The notes beneath the pieces are model-generated. The model saw only the letters and a list, made by a program, of their open reading frames with translations. It was not told the origin of the DNA and ran no database searches. From assembly GCA_017503945.1 (NCBI GenBank), contig JAFVSB010000096.1, forward strand, positions 1 to 5,879: a DNA stretch of 5,879 nucleotides, read 5' to 3'. Source of the DNA: Clostridia bacterium (GTDB taxonomy: Bacteria; Bacillota; Clostridia; UMGS1810). Below, in pieces: positions 1 through 5,843 of this stretch; within the stretch, counting starts at the first letter, position 1, and each line of letters begins with the position of its first letter. A program made the translations under genes and the position numbers.

Positions 1-864
1 CCTGTGCTCTCTATGGCAATAGTACCCAAATCAAAGGGTGACGAAGAAAAAATCAGCCAGGGCCTTGCAAAGCTCATGGAAGAAGATAAAACCTTTACTT
101 TAAAATCCAACAAAGAAACAGGCGAATCGGTTATTTCAGGCTTGGGCGAACAGCACCTCAATGTTATTTGTTCAAAGCTACTTTCCAAATTTGGCGTAGC
201 TGTTGACCTCAAAGACCCCAAAATCGCCTACAGAGAAACCATCCGCAAAAAAGTTAAGGTGGAAGGCAAGCACAAAAAACAATCGGGCGGTCATGGTCAG
301 TATGGTCATGTGTGGATTGAATTTGAACCTTGCGAAAGCGAAGACCTTGTGTTTGAAGAAAAGGTGTTTGGCGGCAGCGTGCCCAAGAACTACTTCCCCG
401 CAGTTGAAAAGGGTCTCAGAGAAAGCATGGCAAAGGGCGTGCTTGCAGGATATCCTGTGATTAACCTCAAGGCAACTCTTCTTGATGGTTCATACCACCC
501 TGTAGATTCATCGGAAATGGCCTTTAAAACAGCTGCTTCCATCTGCTATAAGACCGGTCTTGAGCAGGCAAATCCCGTGCTTTTGGAACCCATAGGCATG
601 CTAAAGGCTCGTGTGCGCAATGACTACACAGGCGATGTGACAGGTGACATCAACAAGCGCCGCGGCCGTATTCTCGGCATGAACCCCGTGGGCGAGGGCG
701 AAACGGAAATCGAAGCTCTCATTCCGTTTAGCGAAATGACCAAATATGCCACAGACCTGCGTGCCATCACCAACGGCAGAGGCAGCTTCACCTTTAGCGC
801 TGACCACTACGAAGAAGTGCCCAGTCACCTTGTAGAAAAAATAAAAGCCGACGCAAAGGCATAA
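1..864 (+). CDS. fusA: Elongation factor G-like GTPase (EF-G2 type), C-terminal part (domains III-V), 5' truncated by window
   Basis: The reading frame is open from base 1 and gives 287 residues before TAA at 862-864. The G domain and domain II lie upstream of the window. EF-G drives tRNA-mRNA translocation on the ribosome in the cytoplasm. Domain III opens with PVLSMAIVPKSKGDEEK and contains GEQHLN. Domain IV (about residues 77-195 of the fragment) holds KQSGGHGQYG at 93-102, GGSVPKNYFPAVEKG, and the tip loop GSYHPVDSSEMAFK with His166, equivalent to the translocation-critical tip histidine of EF-G. Domain V carries YTGDVTGDINKRRGRILGM and the EF-G ending SEMTKYATDLRAITNGRGSF followed by DHYEEVP. 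The GKHKKQSGGHGQ stretch resembles the EF-G-like (EF-G2) paralogue group more than canonical FusA, whose loop is nearer RQTGGRGQYGH; that subgroup call is from memory. The symbol fusA is used in the broad sense. The gene ends 11 bases before a strong terminator, so it is not cotranscribed with nadK. Confidence 0.9.
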   Translation, partial: PVLSMAIVPKSKGDEEKISQGLAKLMEEDKTFTLKSNKETGESVISGLGEQHLNVICSKLLSKFGVAVDLKDPKIAYRETIRKKVKVEGKHKKQSGGHGQYGHVWIEFEPCESEDLVFEEKVFGGSVPKNYFPAVEKGLRESMAKGVLAGYPVINLKATLLDGSYHPVDSSEMAFKTAASICYKTGLEQANPVLLEPIGMLKARVRNDYTGDVTGDINKRRGRILGMNPVGEGETEIEALIPFSEMTKYATDLRAITNGRGSFTFSADHYEEVPSHLVEKIKADAKA

Positions 865-874
865 CAGAATAAAG

Positions 875-910
875 AGCACAAGCCCGCCAAACGGCGGGCT
901 TGTGCTTTTT
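875..910 (+). terminator. Strong intrinsic terminator after the EF-G-like gene
   Basis: A perfect 14-bp G+C-rich stem (875-888 pairing with 893-906) closes an AAAC loop at 889-892 and runs into TTTTT at 906-910. It starts 11 bases after the EF-G stop codon. It separates the translation-factor transcript from the promoter of the nadK operon about 20 bases downstream. Confidence 0.92.
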
Positions 911-928
911 ATGGCGCATACGAACATG

Positions 929-958
929 TTGACAAATATACAGCATATGATGTATAAT
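929..958 (+). promoter_or_regulatory. Sigma-A promoter of the nadK-argR-recN-deaminase operon
   Basis: A perfect -35 hexamer TTGACA (929-934) and a perfect -10 hexamer TATAAT (953-958) are separated by 18 bases, one more than the optimum of 17. The expected transcription start is near 965, which gives a short leader of about 23 bases before the nadK ATG. The placement directly after a terminator and before a four-gene operon fits. A dyad overlaps the -10 (see 950-974), so such a strong promoter may be held down by a repressor. Confidence 0.8.
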
Positions 959-974
959 TACATTGATTATACAT
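950..974 (+). promoter_or_regulatory. Candidate operator: 9-bp dyad over the -10 and start site of the nadK promoter
   Basis: ATGTATAAT (950-958) and ATTATACAT (966-974) are perfect inverted copies separated by 7 bases. The left arm includes the whole -10 hexamer and the right arm lies across the expected start point and first transcribed bases. Such a position would block polymerase if a dimeric repressor bound. Arginine-repressor boxes are A+T-rich palindromes built on TGNAT/ATNCA half-sites, and TGTAT and ATACA occur at the dyad ends, so autoregulation by the downstream argR product is possible. The half-sites are too far apart for one classical 18-bp ARG box, so the regulator remains unknown. 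Confidence 0.45.
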
Positions 975-980
975 AGGAGG
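975..980 (+). promoter_or_regulatory. nadK: Ribosome binding site fixing the nadK start
   Basis: AGGAGG lies 7 bases before the ATG at 988. An in-frame TTG at 982 begins only 1 base after this site, too close to be used, so the ATG is the start. Confidence 0.88.
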
Positions 981-987
981 ATTGCCT

Positions 988-1803
988 ATGAAAACAATAG
1001 CAATTATCACAAATCGCAAAAAAGACTCAAGCGGCGCAGTCACTCAAAAATGCGCCGAAATTTTAAAATCAAAATACAACCTTGTGTATTCCGACGGCAC
1101 CGACGATGCCGAGGTGAGGCGCACTCTCACGGGCTGCGAGGCAGCCATTGTCATTGGCGGTGACGGCACCATACTTCTTGGTGCAAATGCTGCGGCAAGC
1201 TGCGGCGTGGCGGTGTTGGGAGTGAACATGGGCAATGTGGGCTTTCTTGCCGATGTGGAGCTTAGTGAGCTGGAAGCTGCGCTTAGTGCCTTTGCAAACG
1301 GCAGCTACACAGTGGAAGAGCGCTTTATGATAGAGGCAAGAGTCAACGGCAAAGAAGAGGCTCTCACTGCACTCAATGACCTTGTGATTTCACGCGCGTC
1401 ATACACTCGCATGGTGGCGCTTGATGTGATGGTTAATTCTCACTTTCTTGCTTCATATGTGGGTGACGGAGTGGTGGTAGCCACGCCCACAGGCAGCACT
1501 GCATATTCGCTCAGCGCAGGCGGACCTGTGGTGGACCCAAGCCTCGATGCGTGCATCATCACACCTGTGTGCCCCCACAGTGTGAATTCAAAGCCGATGA
1601 TTGTGCCTGCAAATGCGCAGATAACCATTCGCTTTCATGCAGCATTTGATGATATATCCATGCTCACCTCTGACGGGCAGCACAGCATTAAGATTTCCGA
1701 CGGTGACGAAATAGTGATAAAGGCGTCACCACTCAAGACCCGCCTCATCAAGGTGAGCGGCAGATGCTTTTATGAAATTTATAACAAGAAATTACATGGC
1801 TAA
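988..1803 (+). CDS. nadK: NAD kinase (ATP/polyphosphate-dependent)
   Basis: This cytoplasmic enzyme phosphorylates NAD+ to NADP+ and so sets the NADP(H) pool for biosynthesis. The 271-residue product is within the usual length for bacterial NAD kinases. The ATP-binding GGDGT motif is at residues 57-61, where the aspartate is the catalytic residue of the family. It is followed by the glycine-rich LGVNMGNVGFLAD (N80, G82, GFL 85-87). The NAD-binding segment has GDG at 159-161 and the diagnostic TPTGSTAYSLSAGGP beginning at 166, then PVCPHSVNSKPMIVP, which matches the family's PxxPHxxxxRPxxxP block with Lys in place of Arg. The start is the ATG with AGGAGG 7 bases upstream; an earlier in-frame TTG is rejected. 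It is first in its operon, directly behind a consensus promoter. The next gene's ribosome binding site overlaps its stop codon, indicating coupled translation. All expected motifs are intact. Confidence 0.96.
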   Translation: MKTIAIITNRKKDSSGAVTQKCAEILKSKYNLVYSDGTDDAEVRRTLTGCEAAIVIGGDGTILLGANAAASCGVAVLGVNMGNVGFLADVELSELEAALSAFANGSYTVEERFMIEARVNGKEEALTALNDLVISRASYTRMVALDVMVNSHFLASYVGDGVVVATPTGSTAYSLSAGGPVVDPSLDACIITPVCPHSVNSKPMIVPANAQITIRFHAAFDDISMLTSDGQHSIKISDGDEIVIKASPLKTRLIKVSGRCFYEIYNKKLHG

Positions 1804-1815
1804 GGAGTATATATA

Positions 1816-2268
1816 ATGATAAAATCCGAAAGACACGAAAAAATACTCGAGCTTATAACCAGTGAAAATATTTCCACCCAGTCAGACCTTACGCTCAGGC
1901 TCAATCAGTGTGGATTCAATGTGACTCAGGCAACTGCCTCGCGCGACCTTCAGGAGATGCGCGTGACAAAGGTGCTCCTACCCGATGGCACCTACAAATA
2001 TGCCCCTTCAAAAGACGGTGACATCAGCTTTAGTGACAAGCTTGAAAAAATCCTCAACCATTGTCTGGTAAAAGTGGACTATGCCAACAATATTGTTGTG
2101 CTCAAAACCATGTCGGGCGCGGCTCAGGCGGTGGGCTATGCACTTGACACCTTTGTGTGGGACGAGATTGTGGGCACAATCTGCGGTGATGACACCATCA
2201 TGATTGTGGTGCGCAACGAAAAGGGAGCAAAGCAGCTTTGCTCAAGGCTTGCCAAGTATATTCAATAG
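1816..2268 (+). CDS. argR: Arginine repressor ArgR/AhrC
   Basis: ArgR is a hexameric, L-arginine-activated DNA-binding protein that represses arginine biosynthesis and often activates arginine catabolism. The 150-residue length is standard. The N-terminal winged helix-turn-helix (about residues 1-70) begins with IKSERHEKILELI, and its recognition helix has TQATASRDLQEM (37-48), with the family's Ser-Arg pair at 42-43. The C-terminal oligomerisation and arginine-binding domain holds SGAAQAVGYALD and GTICGDDT (120-127); Asp125 and Asp126 correspond to the aspartates that contact arginine in the family. The usual GTIAGDDT alanine is cysteine here, a mild change. The ATG at 1816 is preceded by AAGGAG (1802-1807) overlapping the nadK stop, with an 8-base spacer. 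It is second in the operon, 12 bases after nadK and 12 before recN. It may control its own promoter, but no clean ARG box pair is visible. Confidence 0.96.
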   Translation: MIKSERHEKILELITSENISTQSDLTLRLNQCGFNVTQATASRDLQEMRVTKVLLPDGTYKYAPSKDGDISFSDKLEKILNHCLVKVDYANNIVVLKTMSGAAQAVGYALDTFVWDEIVGTICGDDTIMIVVRNEKGAKQLCSRLAKYIQ

Positions 2269-2280
2269 AGGTGGAGTAAA

Positions 2281-3984
2281 GTGCTGAAACATCTTTCCAT
2301 AAAAAATGTGGCTGTTATCGAATCGGCCGACATCGACTTTGACTCAGGATTTAATGTGCTCACAGGTGAAACGGGCGCCGGTAAGTCCATCATCATTGAT
2401 GCCATAAACATGTTAAAGGGCGAAAGAGCCTCAAAAAGCCTGATAAGAGCAGGCGAAACCAAAGCAAGGGTAGATGGCGTGTTTGAAACAGACTCTTCCT
2501 CTGCTGCTGCCATAGCCGATATCATGGGCGCAGAGATTGAAAAGGAAATAATCATATCACGCGAGATGAATTCCGACGGCAAAAACACCATCAGAGTGAA
2601 CGGCATGCCTGTGAACATCACCACGCTAAAGGCAATTGGCGAGCATCTGGTAAACATTCACGGTCAGCATGACAACACCTCGCTTTTATCGGTGAAAAGC
2701 CACATCGGTTTTTTGGACCGTTTTGGCGGTGAGAAAACGGCAGAGCTTATTTCGCATTATTGTGACATTCACTCATCACTTGAAAAAATGCAATCGGAGC
2801 TTACAGAGCTTACCACCAACGAGCAGGAAAATCTGCGCCGCCGCGACATGCTTCTTTTTCAGACCAAGGAGCTTGAAGAAGCACAGCTCGAAATTGGCGA
2901 AGAAGAGGAGCTTGAAGCGCGCAGACTTTTGCTTGATAATGCCGAATCAATTGCTCAAAACACTTCTGTTGCCTACGAAATGCTCTATGGCGGCGAAGAA
3001 GTCACCTGCCACGATGTGCTCTGGTCGGCAATTAAAAAGCTTGAAGCGGTGTCGGACTATAGCTCTGATGTGGCGGATTTGTGCGCATCACTTTCGGAAG
3101 CAGGCTACCTCATCGACGAAAAAGCAAGAGAGCTTCGCTCAATTTGTGACGGCATAAGCTTTGATGGTGCCGAGAAGAAGAAAGCGGAAGAACGACTCGA
3201 CCTTATATACAATCTCAAACGAAAATATGGCCCGAGCATTGAAGAAATCATTAGGTTTTATGATAACGCGTGTGAGGAGCTTTCAAAAATAGAAAATTCT
3301 GACGAGCGCGCCGCTGAGCTTGAAGCCCAAATCGAAAAGCTGTCGGCACTTCGCAAAAATGCGGCAGCACAGCTGAGCGCTCAGCGCAAAAGGTGTGCGC
3401 GAGAGCTTGAATCTCAGGTAAAGGCTCACCTTGCTGACCTCAACATGGCAAAGGTGGAGTTTGAAGTGTGCATCACTGAGGCCGGCTATGGCGCAAACGG
3501 CGCCGATGGTGTGGAGTTTTTGATATGCACCAATGTGGGCGAAGAGAAAAAGCCCCTTGCCAAAATAGCCTCGGGCGGTGAGCTTTCGAGAATAATGCTC
3601 GCCATCAAAAATGTGCTTGCAGCCTTCGACGGCGCCAAGACGGTCATCTTTGATGAAATCGACTCCGGCGTAAGCGGCAATGCCGCCCAAAAGATAGGCG
3701 AAAAGCTCTATTCAATGTCACTTAACTCTCAGGTGCTTTGCATCACACATCTGCCGCAGATTTCTGCCCTTGCCGACACCCACTACCTCATAAGTAAGAC
3801 CGTGGCATCGGGGCGCACACTAACCTGCGTGCAGCCTCTTGGCACAAACGCAAGAGAAGAAGAAATAGCGCGCACCCTCGGCGGTGCCGAAGTGACCGAT
3901 ATTGCAAGGCAAAACGCGCGCGAGCTGATAAAAGGCGCCGAAGATATTAAAAAACACATAAGAAACAAAACGGAGGATAAATAA
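2281..3984 (+). CDS. recN: DNA repair protein RecN (SMC-like ATPase)
   Basis: RecN is an SMC-related ATPase that gathers or tethers DNA ends at double-strand breaks for RecA-dependent repair. The 567-residue product is full length. Walker A is GETGAGKS (29-36), in the typical opening LKHLSIKNVAVIES. HGQHDN (127-132) is the family's Q-loop region. Residues of roughly 150-385 are rich in Glu, Lys, Leu and Ala and should form the two arms of a short antiparallel coiled coil. The C-terminal ATPase lobe has the ABC signature SGGELS (431-436), Walker B VIFDEIDSGVSG with Asp458-Glu459, and the switch His490 in THLPQIS. The start is GTG, supported by AGGTGG (2269-2274) 6 bases upstream and by alignment with the family N-terminus. 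It is third in the operon, 12 bases after argR, and its TAA abuts the next ATG. No SOS box is visible immediately upstream, so induction, if any, would come from elsewhere. Confidence 0.97.
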   Translation: MLKHLSIKNVAVIESADIDFDSGFNVLTGETGAGKSIIIDAINMLKGERASKSLIRAGETKARVDGVFETDSSSAAAIADIMGAEIEKEIIISREMNSDGKNTIRVNGMPVNITTLKAIGEHLVNIHGQHDNTSLLSVKSHIGFLDRFGGEKTAELISHYCDIHSSLEKMQSELTELTTNEQENLRRRDMLLFQTKELEEAQLEIGEEEELEARRLLLDNAESIAQNTSVAYEMLYGGEEVTCHDVLWSAIKKLEAVSDYSSDVADLCASLSEAGYLIDEKARELRSICDGISFDGAEKKKAEERLDLIYNLKRKYGPSIEEIIRFYDNACEELSKIENSDERAAELEAQIEKLSALRKNAAAQLSAQRKRCARELESQVKAHLADLNMAKVEFEVCITEAGYGANGADGVEFLICTNVGEEKKPLAKIASGGELSRIMLAIKNVLAAFDGAKTVIFDEIDSGVSGNAAQKIGEKLYSMSLNSQVLCITHLPQISALADTHYLISKTVASGRTLTCVQPLGTNAREEEIARTLGGAEVTDIARQNARELIKGAEDIKKHIRNKTEDK

Positions 3985-4476
3985 ATGGCTGAAAGAAGAG
4001 ATAAACACAACTACTACCTTGACATTGCCGAAACCGTACTGGAGCGAGGCACCTGTCTGCGCCGCAACTATGGTGCCATCATAGTGAAAAATGATGAAAT
4101 TGTGTCCACAGGCTATGTGGGTGCGCCGCGCGGCAGAAAAAACTGCATTGACCTCAAATATTGCATGAGAGAAAAGCTCGGCATTCCGCGCGGAGAGCGC
4201 TATGAGATGTGTCGCTCGGTGCATGCCGAAGCCAATGCTATCATCAGCGCAAAGCGCGATGAAATGATAGGCGCCACGCTTTATCTTGTGGGCAAACATT
4301 ATGCCACGGGCGAGCTTGTGGAAAATGCAATGTGCTGCGCTATGTGCAAAAGGCAAATAATAAATGCAGGCATAGAAACAGTGGTTATAAGAAACACCCA
4401 CGATGAATACACACAGGTTTCTGTGAAAGATTGGATAGAAAACGACGAATCGCTCGATGGTGTGTATGGATATTAA
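3985..4476 (+). CDS. dCMP deaminase-family zinc enzyme (ComEB-like)
   Basis: Family members deaminate dCMP to dUMP, the substrate of thymidylate synthase. The 163-residue protein has the cytidine/deoxycytidylate deaminase fold signatures. VHAEANAI places the zinc ligand His80 and the proton-shuttling Glu82. The second zinc motif is CCAMC (117-121), with ligands Cys118 and Cys121. Upstream, TCLRRNYGAIIVKNDEIVSTGYVGAPRG matches the family's strand-loop region but is split here only for description: TCLRRNYGAIIV at 23-34 and GYVGAPRG at 43-50. Extra cysteines at 24, 54, 60 and 76 may bind a second, structural zinc, as in phage T4 dCMP deaminase. Two positions differ from the common pattern: the Pro of PCxxC is Cys117 and the Asn of GYNG is Val45. 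The ATG directly follows the recN stop, with GGAGG (3972-3976) inside the recN end and an 8-base spacer. It is last in the operon, 6 bases before a terminator. Substrate (dCMP versus another cytosine compound) is inferred from family only. Confidence 0.88.
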   Translation: MAERRDKHNYYLDIAETVLERGTCLRRNYGAIIVKNDEIVSTGYVGAPRGRKNCIDLKYCMREKLGIPRGERYEMCRSVHAEANAIISAKRDEMIGATLYLVGKHYATGELVENAMCCAMCKRQIINAGIETVVIRNTHDEYTQVSVKDWIENDESLDGVYGY

Positions 4477-4482
4477 TAAATT

Positions 4483-4510
4483 AAAGCCGTTGGATAGCTC
4501 CAACGGCTTT
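4483..4510. terminator. Bidirectional intrinsic terminator between the deaminase gene and hydF
   Basis: A perfect 12-bp stem (4483-4494 pairing with 4499-4510) closes a TAGC loop. On the plus strand the stem ends in TTT followed by GGTTTT; on the minus strand it ends in CTTTAATTTATT. It lies 6 bases after the deaminase stop and 5 bases beyond the hydF stop, so one hairpin can serve both convergent transcripts. The U-tracts are interrupted, so efficiency in each direction is uncertain. Confidence 0.87.
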
Positions 4511-4515
4511 TGGTT

Positions 4516-5688
4516 TTAATCTTCAAACATTTCGGTGCTTCTTTTAAGGATTCCTTGCATAAACGCAATTGCAGTTCCGTAGTTGGTAAAAGGAACTCCT
4601 TCGTCAATTGCCATGTTCATTCGGTACTGCACTTCTTTTTCGGTTATCATGCAGCCTCCGCAATGAATGATGAGCCTATATGGCGAGAGGTCATCGGGAA
4701 ATCCGTGACCGGATGTAAATTCAAATTGGGGATTTGCGAGCGTGAACTTTCTTATCATATTTGGGAGCTTCACTGTGCCGATGTCTTCACACTGGCGGTG
4801 GTGGGTGCAGCCCTCGCAAATGAGGATTTTGTCATTGTCGGTTATTTTGGCTATTGTCTCGGCGCCTTTTATGGCTGTGTGCAAAAAGCCTTTCATGCGC
4901 GCCATGAGAATAGAAAAAGATGTGAGTCTGATGTCAGACGGCGTCTGCTCGCTCACTTTGCCAAACACCTGAGAATCACAAATCACAAGGGCAGGCTTTT
5001 CGCTTAGCGCTGCCAGGGTTGCCTCATAGGTGTCATCTCGTGTGACTATGGCAGTGGCACCATGGTCGAGCAAATCTCTTATCACTTGCTGCTGAGGCAA
5101 AATGAGCCTGCCTTTGGGTGCGCTTTTGTCTATGGGCACCACAAGCAGCGCAGTTTCGCCTTGCTTCACAAGGTCTGATGTCAGACGAAGCTCCTGAGCC
5201 GGTGATGCAAAGGCGGCGAGCTTCTGCTTTAGCTCCTCTATGCCTGTGCCCAAAAGGGCCGACACGAACACTTCATTTTTGCCGCTTGTGCTTTGAGCGG
5301 CAATGTCGGTTTTGTTTTTGGCTATCACATAAGGAATGGATTTTGCTTCAAAGAGTTTTAGCATTTCTTTTTCAGCCTTGCTCATTTCTTTTGTTGCATC
5401 GGTCACAAGCACAGCGATATCCGTTCTTGCAAGAATCTGTTTGGTTTTTTTCACTCTTTTTTCGCCAAGCTCTCCCTCGTCATCAAACCCCGGGGTGTCA
5501 ATGATGAGCACGCTGCCGAGCGGCAAAAGCTCCATGGCTTTTTGCACGGGGTCGGTGGTGGTGCCTGCGATGCCAGACACAACCGAAAGCTCCTGATTGG
5601 TGATGCGGTTCACAAGGCTCGATTTGCCTGCATTTCTGAGGCCGAAAAAGCCAATATGTATTCTGTTTGCTGATGGTGTAGAATTCAT
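4516..5688 (-). CDS. hydF: [FeFe]-hydrogenase H-cluster maturation GTPase HydF
   Basis: HydF is the GTPase and iron-sulfur scaffold on which the HydE and HydG products assemble the diiron subcluster before transfer to HydA. The 390-residue product starts MNSTPSANRIHIGFFG, the family's usual opening. The G domain shows G1 GLRNAGKSS (16-24), G2 around GTTTDPV (42-48), G3 DTPG (64-67), G4 NKTD (125-128) and G5 SA (143-144). The middle is the dimerisation domain. The C-terminal cluster-binding motif is complete: CTH with Cys294 and His296, 45 residues, then HCGGC at 342-346 with Cys343 and Cys346, the expected CxH...HCxxC ligand set. An earlier in-frame GTG (codon at 5695-5697) would add three residues but has no well-spaced ribosome site; the ATG at 5688 has AGGTAAG 8 bases upstream and matches the family start. 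It is a single minus-strand gene here, convergent with the nadK operon. hydE, hydG and hydA are not in the window. Nothing suggests it is inactive. Confidence 0.96.
   Translation of the reverse strand: MNSTPSANRIHIGFFGLRNAGKSSLVNRITNQELSVVSGIAGTTTDPVQKAMELLPLGSVLIIDTPGFDDEGELGEKRVKKTKQILARTDIAVLVTDATKEMSKAEKEMLKLFEAKSIPYVIAKNKTDIAAQSTSGKNEVFVSALLGTGIEELKQKLAAFASPAQELRLTSDLVKQGETALLVVPIDKSAPKGRLILPQQQVIRDLLDHGATAIVTRDDTYEATLAALSEKPALVICDSQVFGKVSEQTPSDIRLTSFSILMARMKGFLHTAIKGAETIAKITDNDKILICEGCTHHRQCEDIGTVKLPNMIRKFTLANPQFEFTSGHGFPDDLSPYRLIIHCGGCMITEKEVQYRMNMAIDEGVPFTNYGTAIAFMQGILKRSTEMFED
4926..4940. repeat. 15-bp palindromic direct repeat, copy 1 (inside hydF)
   Basis: GTCTGATGTCAGACG occurs here and again, exactly, at 5173-5187. 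Each copy contains the inverted arms GTCTGA and TCAGAC around TG. In hydF this copy is read as part of SDIRLT (residues 251-256). Confidence 0.5.
5173..5187. repeat. 15-bp palindromic direct repeat, copy 2 (inside hydF)
   Basis: This is an exact second copy of the 15-mer at 4926-4940, 247 bases away. It is read in a different frame, as RLTSD (residues 168-172). The frame difference argues against a duplicated peptide motif; chance remains possible. Confidence 0.5.
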
Positions 5689-5696
5689 TTTTATCA

Positions 5697-5703
5697 CTTA
5701 CCT
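5697..5703 (-). promoter_or_regulatory. hydF: Weak ribosome binding site deciding the hydF start
   Basis: Read on the minus strand, AGGTAAG lies 8 bases before the ATG at 5688. It is only a partial match to AGGAGG. It overlaps the alternative GTG start, which it therefore cannot serve. Confidence 0.5.
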
Positions 5704-5720
5704 ATATGTTTTTATAATAA

Positions 5721-5750
5721 ATTATTGTTTAGCTGCATACTGCTTACCAA
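5721..5750 (-). promoter_or_regulatory. hydF: Possible hydF promoter
   Basis: On the minus strand TTGGTA (5750-5745) and AATAAT (5726-5721) are 18 bases apart, matching four of six and five of six consensus bases. A start near 5714 would give a leader of about 26 bases. The region is A+T-rich, which raises the chance of false matches, and the -35 partly lies in the outer end of the long inverted repeat. Confidence 0.33.
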
Positions 5751-5829
5751 TGCTCTTGGATATTCTCTTCGAAAACTGGCTTCGGCTTCGCCTGCAGAGG
5801 TTTTCTCCGAGAACATCCAAAATCATTGG
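5747..5829. repeat. Long imperfect inverted repeat (30-base arms) upstream of hydF
   Basis: The arms 5747-5776 and 5800-5829 match as inverted copies at 24 of 30 positions. The outer six bases (CCAATG/CATTGG) and inner six (GAAAAC/GTTTTC) are perfect. The 23-base centre has a tandem GGCTTC GGCTTC GCC that can form a small hairpin of its own. Outside, CTGC (5740-5743) can pair with GCAG (5832-5835) after a short internal loop, extending the structure to about 96 bases. There is no T-tract at either end, so it is not a normal terminator. It could be a dispersed palindromic repeat, a small non-autonomous element, or a structured RNA; the sequence alone does not decide. Confidence 0.6.
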
Positions 5830-5843
5830 CGGCAGGTTTGGGT

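Noticed and set aside
203..460. Open reading frames overlapping EF-G, nadK, recN and hydF in other frames (for example 203-460, 601-927 minus, 2723-3157, 3820-4503 minus, 4510-5007, 5118-5504)
   Set aside because: They lie inside genes with clear family motifs, have no ribosome sites of note, and their peptides match no family. They are shadows of the real genes.
921..934. Possible LexA/SOS box (CGAACATGTTGA) at the nadK-recN operon promoter
   Set aside because: It looks SOS-like and recN is often SOS-controlled, but the Firmicutes box needs GAAC and GTTC separated by four bases. Here GAAC and GTTG are only two bases apart. The 8-bp palindrome AACATGTT is most simply chance overlap with the -35.
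982..987. TTG start for nadK two codons upstream of the ATG
   Set aside because: It begins one base after AGGAGG, too close for initiation. The ATG at 988 has a 7-base spacer.
5695..5697. GTG start for hydF three codons upstream
   Set aside because: The only ribosome-site-like sequence overlaps or touches it, and the HydF family opening begins at the ATG at 5688.
5716..5726. A+T-rich mini-palindrome AATAA-A-TTATT upstream of hydF as a Rex or FNR site
   Set aside because: It lacks the TTGTTAA/TTAACAA or TTGAT/ATCAA halves of those sites and is expected by chance in such A+T-rich sequence.
5747..5829. The long hairpin as an intrinsic terminator
   Set aside because: Neither side has a T-tract directly after the stem, and the stem is imperfect with a large centre.
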